DNA of 64,000 bases, taken from NCBI GenBank assembly GCA_963710165.1, contig CAVPYZ010000001.1, positions 1 through 64,000 of the forward strand, written 5' to 3'. The translations under genes were made by a program, and so were the position numbers. The notes under the pieces were generated by a model, which was not told where the DNA came from, made no database searches, and saw only the letters and a program-made list of their open reading frames with translations. Source of the stretch: JACKIP01 sp963710165. GTDB lineage: Bacteria; Pseudomonadota; Alphaproteobacteria; Micavibrionales; Micavibrionaceae. Positions 55,265 to 63,053 of the stretch are shown here, piece after piece (the stretch's first letter is position 1; every line of letters starts with the position of its first letter).

Positions 55265-55663
55265 TCACCGTCCTTTTAATGTTGAATATGATGCAGACGA
55301 TATTAAATCGGCTTTCTTAGAGCTAAACGATGATGAAAGTACTTCATACGTACAAACGTGGGATGAGGCGGTCAGCTTAACGCTTACCTTTTGGTCATTT
55401 TTTAATAAGTTGAACAAATCCTGTTTGACTTTATCCACATCTTTGATCCCTTCTACGCTAAACTTTTCATTCTTTTCAGATATACCTAAAAATATTTCTC
55501 CACCATCGGTATTCGCAAATGCGCTATATGTTTCCCACATGCTGGTAGGAATTGCGCCATTTCCATTCTTTCCAGTAGCCTTTTTGCATTCAACTTCGCA
55601 GGTTTCTTTCAAAGCTTGAATATCTTCTATGGTAAGTTTGTTCATAATTATAAAATTCTCCAA
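55265..55663 (-). CDS. AlbA_2 (Schlafen-type) domain protein, truncated
   Basis: About 132 residues. IQALKETCEVECKKATG, IPTSMWETYSAFANTDGGE and IFLGISEKNEKFSVEGI match the AlbA_2 domain found in predicted transcription factors and defence-related proteins. The usual C-terminal part, including ATPase or winged-helix regions, is missing, and the tail (SSSFSSKKADLISSASYS) looks unrelated, so the gene was probably cut at its 3' end by rearrangement. A start at MNKLTIEDI (about 55645) is also possible. It lies in the eroded island next to the integrase stub. Confidence 0.7.
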   Translation of the reverse strand: MENFIIMNKLTIEDIQALKETCEVECKKATGKNGNGAIPTSMWETYSAFANTDGGEIFLGISEKNEKFSVEGIKDVDKVKQDLFNLLKNDQKVSVKLTASSHVCTYEVLSSSFSSKKADLISSASYSTLKGR

Positions 55664-55722
55664 TACAGCTTTTACAAAAAGTTATATGATCGTTCTTAAC
55701 TAAGATAGTTTGTTATTTTAAA

Positions 55723-56420
55723 TCATACCCAAACATAGTTTTTCTGTTTAATGTACTCTTCACCACCATACCGATATCCCGTCATTTTACCACTTTTAGC
55801 TACACTGTAATCAACACAAGCAACTTTATCTGATAGTGGTTTTGGTGTCCCTGTCAGCCAATAATGCCCAACAAAAATCACCTTGTCTTCTAAATCCATC
55901 TGATCGGGTTTTGCCGCTTGGTTCAGAATTTGTATTTGGGCTTCATCTAATTCGGCACCGCCAAATTCAAGTTGATCATATAAGGGACTTGCAAGATCTG
56001 CCCACCATTTTAAACGTGAGCTTTTACGTTCATGACCGTCTTTATCTTTGAACGAAATTCCTTCAGGCAATACAAACTCAGGTCCTTTTAACAATATCTC
56101 TATCGCTTGATGATGCGGATGCTTTCTATCCTTATAATTCAAAATGGCTTGATCAGTTAATCGGTTATATTCGGTCAAACCATCATCTAAATCACGGATG
56201 CTATCTGAATGCCAACATGCATGAACAACACCAAAATGATCAAAGTCCAGATAGACAGGGAGCGTTTTAAACTATTCAATAGCATCATAGTATTCATCAG
56301 TTCCAAAGGAAAATTCTTTTAGGAATGCCGCGTGTTGACGATTATTCTTGTCTGAATGCTTCCGTACGTGTCCCTTATCTTTTTGTGTAATATATCAGAT
56401 GGCATTAAATGCATGATTGC
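55723..56420 (-). pseudogene. Metallophosphoesterase pseudogene (two nonsense codons, no N-terminus)
   Basis: One continuous minus-strand frame encodes the later part of a calcineurin-like phosphatase: VMGNHAFNAI (the GNH(E/D) motif), stop, then HSDKNNRQHAAFLKEF, stop, then FKTLPVYLDF, VIFVGHYWLTG and VACVDYSVAK with YRYGGEEYI at the end. Stops are TGA at 56395-56397 and TAG at 56272-56274. The second stands where TGG would give a natural Trp. The N-terminal GDVHG and GDLIDRGP parts are absent. Unlike the single-base frame breaks elsewhere, this is real decay. Together with upstream sequence to 56644 it leaves a region without a live gene. Confidence 0.85.
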
Positions 56421-56671
56421 CCATGACGCTTATATTAATGATAAGTATGGACACCGTAAGATTCCATTGGAAAAATATTTTCAAAAAACTTTCTGCAAAT
56501 TCTAAGACACTAGCCGTTTCAAAGGCATTACGCCTTAAATTGATCAAGCCATATTCTGTTGTGAGCACAGAAAAATAAATTTATTGATCCCAGTTACAAT
56601 ATAATTTCTGAAAAATTTTACATTTTCTAAATTTTCAGACATTCTTGAAGAAAAAACCTTGGGAGGGGTTC

Positions 56672-57188
56672 ATGGGCGATCAAACAAAATCTTCGAAAAC
56701 GGATTGGGGAAATTTGGAGGCATACCTCAGCGGCGATTGTGCTGCGGATTTGTCTGCTCAATCTCCGCCAAAAATTATTACAGAAGGTATGTTTCATTTC
56801 ACCGAAGAGCTGATTGATCAAGAGGGAGAGTCGATTGAGCCGGAAGTATCAGAAGACACATTTATTGATTGGCTTGAGAGTTCTGAAACCTCACGGTGCC
56901 AATGTATCCTACTCTACTCAGAAAGTGCCGTATTTATTGGCCGTTTATGCCGCTGTGCCCGAATGGCTAGGCTGTGATGAAGCTTTTATGGAAGAGGCGT
57001 ACGGCTATACTCCTAAAGCTCTTGCGCAGGCTTTTTCAGCGCAGAAAGGCCCCGACTCCCCCGAGATCAGCCATATTCTGGATGGTCTTATCACACAGGC
57101 AAAGGTGGTTCTGGACTCACATGAAGCCGAACCGCAACATAGCGGGCAGCGAAATTGGTGGGAAGAGCCCCCGGCTTTCGAAGGATGA
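56672..57188 (+). CDS. Hypothetical protein, one frame break
   Basis: About 171 residues starting MGDQTKSSKTDWGNLEAYLS, with a strong ribosome site GGGAGGGG six bases before. An extra T near 56881-56882 breaks the frame; removed, the sequence continues LKPHGANVSYSTQKVPYLL and DEAFMEEAYGYTPKALAQAF. It is acidic with no signal or membrane segment. No family recognised. The 250 bases after it, up to tuf, have no gene. Confidence 0.6.
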
Positions 57189-57445
57189 AAAGCCGTATTT
57201 TAGATATCTAGCGTGTTTATCTTTCGTATAGCGGTTTATTCGGTATCTTCTTGAATAAATCGAGAAAAAATACCAAAAACACATTGACTCAGACGCTAAA
57301 CTTTATTAAATCAACACCACTTGCGTCTTTATGCGAAGGCATGAGTGCATATTGTATTTTATATAATTGTGCAAATCATGCCCTGATGTTTTGGCATAGG
57401 GGCCAAGGAATGCCAAGTAACTGAATAAAAGAAAGGGTTTTTATA

Positions 57446-58622
57446 ATGGCAAAGCAAAAGTTCGAACGTAACAAGCCACACGTCAATGTCGGCACAATCG
57501 GCCACGTTGACCATGGTAAGACAACACTAACAGCTGCAATCACAAAGTATTTTGGTGATTTTAAGGCGTATGACCAGATTGATGGTGCACCTGAAGAAAA
57601 AGCACGTGGTATCACAATTTCAACGGCGCACGTGGAATATGAAACAGACAACCGTCACTACGCACACGTTGACTGTCCTGGACACGCTGACTATGTGAAA
57701 AACATGATCACTGGTGCGGCGCAAATGGACGGCGCGATTTTGGTTGTAAACGCAGCAGACGGCCCAATGCCACAAACACGTGAGCACATCTTGCTTGCGC
57801 GTCAGGTTGGTGTTCCGGCTCTGGTTGTTTTCATGAATAAAGTTGACCAGGTTGATGATGAAGAGCTTCTTGAACTCGTTGAAATGGAAATTCGTGAACT
57901 TCTATCTTCATATGACTTCCCTGGCGATGATATTCCAATTATCTCCGGTTCAGCACTTGGCTGCAATGGAAGGTCGTGATCCTGAGATTGGCGAAGAGAA
58001 GATCAAAGCGCTTATGGCAGCTGTTGATGAAGCTATTCCTACACCGGATCGTCCTGTCGACCGTCCGTTCCTAATGCCTGTGGAAGATGTGTTCTCAATT
58101 TCCGGTCGTGGTACAGTTTGTACCGGTCGTATCGAACAGGGCGTTGTTAACGTTGGTGACGAACTTGAAATCGTTGGTATTAAAGATACTGTCAAAACAA
58201 CATGTACAGGTGTTGAAATGTTCCGTAAGCTTCTTGATCGAGGAGAAGCAGGCGACAACATTGGTGCGCTTCTTCGTGGTACGAAACGTGAAGATGTTGA
58301 ACGTGGTCAGGTTCTATGTAAGCCTGGTTCAATCAACCCGCATACAGAGTTTGAAGCAGAGGCCTATATCTTGTCTAAAGATGAAGGTGGTCGTCATACA
58401 CCATTTTTCACAAACTACCGTCCACAGTTTTACTTCCGTACAACTGACGTGACAGGTAACGTGAAACTTCCTGAAGGTACAGAAATGGTTATGCCTGGTG
58501 ATAACGTGAAAATGAACGTCGAATTGATCGCACCGATTGCGATGGATGAAGGTCTTCGTTTTGCGATCCGTGAAGGTGGTCGTACAGTTGGTGCCGGTGT
58601 TGTTTCTAAAATCAACAAATAA
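57446..58622 (+). CDS. tuf: Elongation factor Tu, one frame break
   Basis: About 392 residues. The GTPase motifs are in place: GHVDHGKTTL (G1), the RGITIS element, DCPGHADY (G3) and MNKVDQ (G4). Domains 2 and 3 contain RGTVCTGRIEQGVVNVGDE and TEMVMPGDNVKMNVELI. One extra G at 57959-57960 (CTTGGCTGCA for CTTGCTGCA) breaks the frame; removed, SALAAMEGRD follows. A broken tuf cannot be real unless another copy exists, and none is in this window. A TTGACT near 57293 may be the -35 of its promoter, but the -10 is not clear. Confidence 0.97.
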
Positions 58623-58640
58623 GCACAACTTATAATTTTG

Positions 58641-58672
58641 AAAAAGCCCGCATTTGTTGCGGGCTTTTTTTT
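58641..58672 (+). terminator. Terminator after tuf
   Basis: AAAAAGCCCGC and GCGGGCTTTTT make a perfect stem with a seven-base loop, followed by a T run, 18 bases after the stop. Confidence 0.93.
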
Positions 58673-58765
58673 ACATATGTTTTTATTGCATATAAGAGAT
58701 GACTGTAATTTTCTGTTATTTTTTGAACAATTAGCATAGAGTTTTTAAAAATAGAGGAGAATATA

Positions 58766-59164
58766 ATGTCTGGATTTGCATTTACTGATATTGGTGCCAC
58801 AGTAGTAGGGTCTACAAACGCAACACGTGATCGTGCGACAACAAATAAAGCATCTATACTGGCTGCTTTTGATAAAAGCCGCGTGACACCTGAAATAATG
58901 GATGAAGCTGTAAAAACTGGTGTGGATGGTGCTGATATTATGAAAGCGGCTATGGAGCAAAATCCGCTGACTGAAATTGCATATCGCATTAGATCGGCAC
59001 AAATAGCGGATGAAGCAGGCGAGCCCCTCGCATATAAACACATACAGCTAGCGCATGCAGAAGAATTGACTTCAGACCTTATGGAGAGTGCTGCTTATGT
59101 ACAGGAATTACATAGAGAGGAATGGCAGGCGGCGGCTGATAATAATTCAACACCAGAGTTATAA
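58766..59164 (+). CDS. Hypothetical protein
   Basis: A 132-residue acidic protein, mostly helical, with GAGGAGA as ribosome site. It starts MSGFAFTDIGATVVGSTNAT and contains VTPEIMDEAVKTGVDGADIM and ELHREEWQAAADNNS. No signal peptide, membrane segment or recognised family. It is between terminators, so it is a single-gene transcript. Confidence 0.72.
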   Translation: MSGFAFTDIGATVVGSTNATRDRATTNKASILAAFDKSRVTPEIMDEAVKTGVDGADIMKAAMEQNPLTEIAYRIRSAQIADEAGEPLAYKHIQLAHAEELTSDLMESAAYVQELHREEWQAAADNNSTPEL

Positions 59165-59188
59165 TAACCGATTTTTATTTTTAGAAAT

Positions 59189-59219
59189 TAAGCCTGCTTT
59201 CACAGAGGAGGCTTTTTTT
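59189..59219 (+). terminator. Terminator after the hypothetical gene at 58766
   Basis: AAGCCTGC and G-AGGAGGCTT form a stem with small mismatches, followed by seven T. Confidence 0.75.
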
Positions 59220-59247
59220 ATGTCCAGAGGTCATATAGAGTATAAGT

Positions 59248-60666
59248 ATGACGACGGATATAACTTCCTCAGCTTCATCAGGAAGCCAGACGATTGATCT
59301 ATCAATTGATAAAAGCGCCGATAAGGCGCCTGAAGCAGTACCGACTGTAAATGGTCCGGCAGTTGATGATATATTGGAAGCTGTACAAAATCCGGAAACG
59401 TTGCAGAAAATTTTACTGAAAACAAATGATTTTGCCGCGCAACTTTTCACCCTAAACGTCCTGACGGAAATTGCTATTATCGGACTGTCTCTTGTTTTGG
59501 GCTGGCTGATTAGAAAAGCATTCCGCCCAAAGTTAGAACAGATTATTTCTAACTTAAGTGTTCCTTACGCAATGAAACATATTCTGCGTAATATCAGTAA
59601 ATTAACGCTACATATCACCGCGCTTTTTATTATTTTAATATCTGCCTTTGTGGTCCTTTCGATTATGCAGGATTGGGATACGCGCGTTTTGACCGCAATG
59701 TCAAAATTGTTAAGCGCTTGGATTTTCATCCGTATGGTTGCGCAAATAATATTTAACGGATTTTTGCGTAACATTATCGCGCTTTTTGCATGGACGATTG
59801 CGGCCTTGAGTATCATTGGTGGGCTAGAAGTGTTTATGTCGACGCTTGACAGTATCGGGGTGACCTTTGGTGACACGCGCATTACACTTCTTGCCGCTAT
59901 AAAAGCAGGCGTTATGTTGACGCTGTTATTAGCATTAGCGCATTTTATCAGTAAAGTGAGCGAGCAGAGATTACGTGCCTCAAGCAACCTAACGCCCTCT
60001 GCACAAGTTTTAATCGGTAAAATTGTTAAAATTGCGCTCATCGGTTTTGCGCTTATATTTGGCATAACCCTTTCCGGTATAGACTTATCCGCTTTTGCCA
60101 TCTTTGGTGGTGCTTTGGGTGTCGGTATTGGTTTTGGTTTGCAAAAAGTGATATCAAACCTGTTCTCTGGTATTTTGCTTCTTGCGGATCGTTCGATTAA
60201 ACCGGGTGATATTATTGAAATGCCAGATGGTGTATTCGGATGGATTGGGCAATTAAACGCGCGTTATGTTTCAATTGTTACGCGTGATAATAAGGAATAT
60301 CTGGTTCCTAATGAAGATTTTATTACGCAACCCGTTATTAACTGGTCATTTTCAAACCGGTTGATCCGCGTCGAAACAAAGTTTGGCGTTCACTATAATT
60401 CTGATCCGCATCAGGTGAAGTCTTTGGTGGAGGATATTGTTAAAACAGTCGATCGTGTCAAGGAAGACCCGCCGCCTGTCTGTCATTTGGTTGAATTTGG
60501 CGATAGCTCACTCAATTTTGTTTTGAGATACTGGATTGATGACGCCGAAAAAGGTGTAACGAATACAAAGGGCGCTGTCATGTTAGCTCTATGGGATATT
60601 CTGAAAGAAAATAATATTGAAATACCCTACCCACATCGTGAAGTCTTCATGCATGAGGGCAAGTAA
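59248..60666 (+). CDS. Mechanosensitive channel, larger MscS type
   Basis: A 472-residue protein with six hydrophobic helices: about 75-92, 113-135, 150-168, 172-190, 205-230 and 255-290. The pore helix region is SAFAIFGGALGVGIGFGLQKVISNLFSG, written here in parts: GGALGVGIGFGLQ is the Gly/Ala-rich lining, followed by ADRSIKPGDIIEMPDG and RDNKEYLVPNEDFITQPVIN from the beta domain. It is larger than the protein at 5991, with extra N-terminal helices, as in the MscK-like or YnaI-like group. It probably responds to osmotic downshift. Confidence 0.92.
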   Translation: MTTDITSSASSGSQTIDLSIDKSADKAPEAVPTVNGPAVDDILEAVQNPETLQKILLKTNDFAAQLFTLNVLTEIAIIGLSLVLGWLIRKAFRPKLEQIISNLSVPYAMKHILRNISKLTLHITALFIILISAFVVLSIMQDWDTRVLTAMSKLLSAWIFIRMVAQIIFNGFLRNIIALFAWTIAALSIIGGLEVFMSTLDSIGVTFGDTRITLLAAIKAGVMLTLLLALAHFISKVSEQRLRASSNLTPSAQVLIGKIVKIALIGFALIFGITLSGIDLSAFAIFGGALGVGIGFGLQKVISNLFSGILLLADRSIKPGDIIEMPDGVFGWIGQLNARYVSIVTRDNKEYLVPNEDFITQPVINWSFSNRLIRVETKFGVHYNSDPHQVKSLVEDIVKTVDRVKEDPPPVCHLVEFGDSSLNFVLRYWIDDAEKGVTNTKGAVMLALWDILKENNIEIPYPHREVFMHEGK

Positions 60667-60668
60667 AT

Positions 60669-61046
60669 CTATTTTTCGTAAGCTTCGAGAACATCATTAT
60701 GCGTGAATCCTGCCATTTGCGGACGGCCTGCAGCTAAAGCTTCCGTTCGTGATATAGCATCTTCAGGTTGTGCTTCAAATTCCCTCATATAATCGACATC
60801 AAATTTTTCATGATCTTCATCCTGTTTGGATACAGAAGCAAAGCGTACACTTACAACTTCGTCTTCATTTATTTTAATGCGCTCTCGGCTGCCGTCTTGA
60901 TAAATAATAGTTTCCAAAAGCGTTTGTGGCGTACCTGCTATTGTTATTTCGCCACGATCAGTTTTGTAAACAATATGATCATCACTTCGACTAATAACTT
61001 CTGCTTTGGCTAGAAGATTTGAATGTTCTATATTTTCTCTTGTCAT
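60669..61046 (-). CDS. Hypothetical protein
   Basis: A 125-residue protein with no signal or membrane segment. The first half is beta-like (VISRSDDHIVYKTDRGEITI, then DGSRERIKINEDEVVSV), the second acidic and helical. No family recognised. It ends 3 bases past the stop of the MscS gene opposite, and follows the PRPP-synthetase-like gene after 37 bases on the same strand. Confidence 0.7.
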   Translation of the reverse strand: MTRENIEHSNLLAKAEVISRSDDHIVYKTDRGEITIAGTPQTLLETIIYQDGSRERIKINEDEVVSVRFASVSKQDEDHEKFDVDYMREFEAQPEDAISRTEALAAGRPQMAGFTHNDVLEAYEK

Positions 61047-61082
61047 TTAACTTTTTATATGTATGTATTTGAATATTGTTAT

Positions 61083-62273
61083 TTAAATATCTAATAAAGG
61101 ACAGCCTTCTTTAAGATCAATAGGCTCAAAGAGGGCTTGTGTTGTTGTATCCATATCAGGGTGCGTACCGCGATTTAAAGCAGAAACAGAATTTGCGTCA
61201 GGATTCATAAGCGTACTTGCCGGCATGTGCAGGGCACTTATGTAAGCTCCTAAATATGCTCCTACACTCATAGTATGTACAATGTTACTTTCTTTAAGCG
61301 CTTTTCCGCGACCACTGCTTGCAGTATGGGCTATAGCGTCGGTTGTAAGAAGTAAATCCATTTCACTTTCATTAATACGATCTATTGACGCTGTAATAGG
61401 CTCGTCTTTCATAATCCCTTTTTCAATATCTTTCTTCTTGGGGCTAAAATGTCCTTTGGAAACATATCCTATAACAGCCTTGGCACCGGCTTTCTTTAAA
61501 TCACGCGCTGTCGTGCACAGGGTTGTCATTGTGTCGCCAATGTCTTCGAATATGATCGCGACTTTACCTTCAACGTCTCCGGTCAAGCCTAGGCCTTGAG
61601 AACTTTTTTCCCCTGTACGTGGATTTCTTCGATTGAAGGCTTGTGCCCAATCATCCTTTTCATTGCTATAGTCCCATCCCAGTACGGATTCAACGCAATT
61701 CCTGAATTCTGGTGTAATTCGTTTTGTGCTACCTGCGTCTGCATGTACAGGATATAAATCTTCTAATTTCAAGACACCTTGATTTACAAGATGCTTTAAC
61801 TGTATAGCGATTGGAAAGGCCATGTTGACGTTTGTGACGGATGTAACGTTTCCACCTCTAAACACATCACTCGCATCCAGATTATGTGGATCAACAAGTA
61901 CCACTTCATTACAATGCGGTCTTAATGCATCAGCCAGAACGTGAAACATTGGTATGCCGCGGCTATCGACTTTTTTATCTGCGCGTTCTTCAAAAGGATT
62001 AAGCAAAAGGGCGGTTACACTGTTTGCTCCGCCTGCCTTCGCATTGGCAACCATTGATAAACCCTGTACAAAATTTGTTTGCGGATTGCCTGTCGCATTG
62101 GGGACACATATAACATCATGACCGCGCATATTGTCGGTAATCTGTAACTCCATGCCTCCGTCATTATGAATTCTGCGCTTAATCCGCATTGTACGTGCAT
62201 CAGTTGCGCGTGCCATTTGTTCCGACAATGCCGTTGTATCCGCGCCGTGCATAATTAATTTAGGAGTATACAT
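61083..62273 (-). CDS. Divergent ribose-phosphate pyrophosphokinase-like protein
   Basis: A 396-residue protein. The opening RIHNDGGMELQITDNMRGHD and the PFEERADKKVDSRGIP region resemble PRPP synthetase. VLVDPHN corresponds to the catalytic Asp-Pro-His segment, and VAIIFEDIGDTMTTL to the PRPP loop (usually D-D-x-x-D-T-x-x-T). Normal enzymes have about 310-320 residues; here there are about 80 more, in the middle (around GWDYSNEKDDWAQAFNRRNP) and at the end. The key residues are partly altered, so it may be a specialised paralog rather than the housekeeping Prs. Confidence 0.75.
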   Translation of the reverse strand: MYTPKLIMHGADTTALSEQMARATDARTMRIKRRIHNDGGMELQITDNMRGHDVICVPNATGNPQTNFVQGLSMVANAKAGGANSVTALLLNPFEERADKKVDSRGIPMFHVLADALRPHCNEVVLVDPHNLDASDVFRGGNVTSVTNVNMAFPIAIQLKHLVNQGVLKLEDLYPVHADAGSTKRITPEFRNCVESVLGWDYSNEKDDWAQAFNRRNPRTGEKSSQGLGLTGDVEGKVAIIFEDIGDTMTTLCTTARDLKKAGAKAVIGYVSKGHFSPKKKDIEKGIMKDEPITASIDRINESEMDLLLTTDAIAHTASSGRGKALKESNIVHTMSVGAYLGAYISALHMPASTLMNPDANSVSALNRGTHPDMDTTTQALFEPIDLKEGCPLLDI

Positions 62274-62341
62274 AAGTGTCTTTCAGCTATGTCTTATTTG
62301 AATAATACATAACTATTAGATCTTAAAAAATCAAGTTATTT

Positions 62342-62965
62342 CTATAATCTGGTCGTCTGGATAGAGGGCTGACTTTGATTGGAAATAGGGGCTGTTTGAT
62401 AGGCGAGGATAGCGCGGTCTATATCAACGGTGTTTTGTGTTTCCGAATGGTAATACTTTGAATTTTGCGCATAGGATTTGGGCGTTTCTGACCGTGTTAA
62501 ATTCAGGGCGTGGTCGGTTATATCGCGGCCTGTATCATGTTTAACAAGCATATTGATCATAGAGGTTGCCGCCCCGATTGGCCCACCATAAAGTGCGCCG
62601 CCAATAACCTGTCCGGGACCGCGAATATCATCGCCCGAAATATTTCTATAAAGTGAACCTAGAATAGGAATGTGGTGAAGCGGGTTAATCATGTCGATCA
62701 GATCACCAAAACCAAACGGTTTTTCTGCACCAGACTCGGCAGGGTTATTTTCGGCATTAAGGGATAGTTGAAAAGACGATGTATTTGCAGAAGTGCTTTC
62801 ATTTAAGGCATCCGCAAAGCGCTGTTCTGTCTGCTGCTTAGCGGTGGAGGCCTTTTCCCATACAGGAACCGATCCGCCCATGCGATCATGTGACGCCATT
62901 TTTAAAACGGCGCTATCCTGCTTGGGATCGAGCGTATTTCCAAATGACAAAATTTCTTTAAGCAT
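62342..62965 (-). CDS. Hypothetical protein with glycine-rich hydrophobic segment
   Basis: A 207-residue protein. The N-terminal ~90 residues are hydrophilic. The middle (about 95-145, PLHHIPILGSLYRN and GPGQVIGGALYGGPIGAA) is Gly-rich and moderately hydrophobic, which could insert in or cross a membrane. The C-terminal part is polar. No signal peptide or recognised family. It is divergent from the NfeD-type gene, with 88 bases between. Confidence 0.65.
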   Translation of the reverse strand: MLKEILSFGNTLDPKQDSAVLKMASHDRMGGSVPVWEKASTAKQQTEQRFADALNESTSANTSSFQLSLNAENNPAESGAEKPFGFGDLIDMINPLHHIPILGSLYRNISGDDIRGPGQVIGGALYGGPIGAATSMINMLVKHDTGRDITDHALNLTRSETPKSYAQNSKYYHSETQNTVDIDRAILAYQTAPISNQSQPSIQTTRL

Positions 62966-63053
62966 GTCTAAAATCCTTGGTTTTCATGATCGTATTTGCA
63001 ATCTGTGTGCCAAATGCTTTCATTCAGGGTGAAAAGGGAGTATTTTATCAAGG

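Noticed and set aside
55723..56420. Use of TGA or TAG as a sense codon
   Set aside because: The phosphoesterase frame has one TGA and one TAG, and its N-terminus is missing, so it is decayed. TGA ends intact genes elsewhere, such as the holin (24644) and the amidase (30728).
54747..57445. Second copy of the tRNA-Gly 3' end as an att site for the island
   Set aside because: I searched the stretch down to tuf for the final bases of the tRNA and found no duplicate. The island end may be lost or lie outside this window.
57446..58622. Programmed frameshift or split EF-Tu
   Set aside because: The break is a single extra G with no slippery sequence or downstream structure, and similar isolated breaks are scattered over unrelated essential genes. 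Sequencing error explains all of them.
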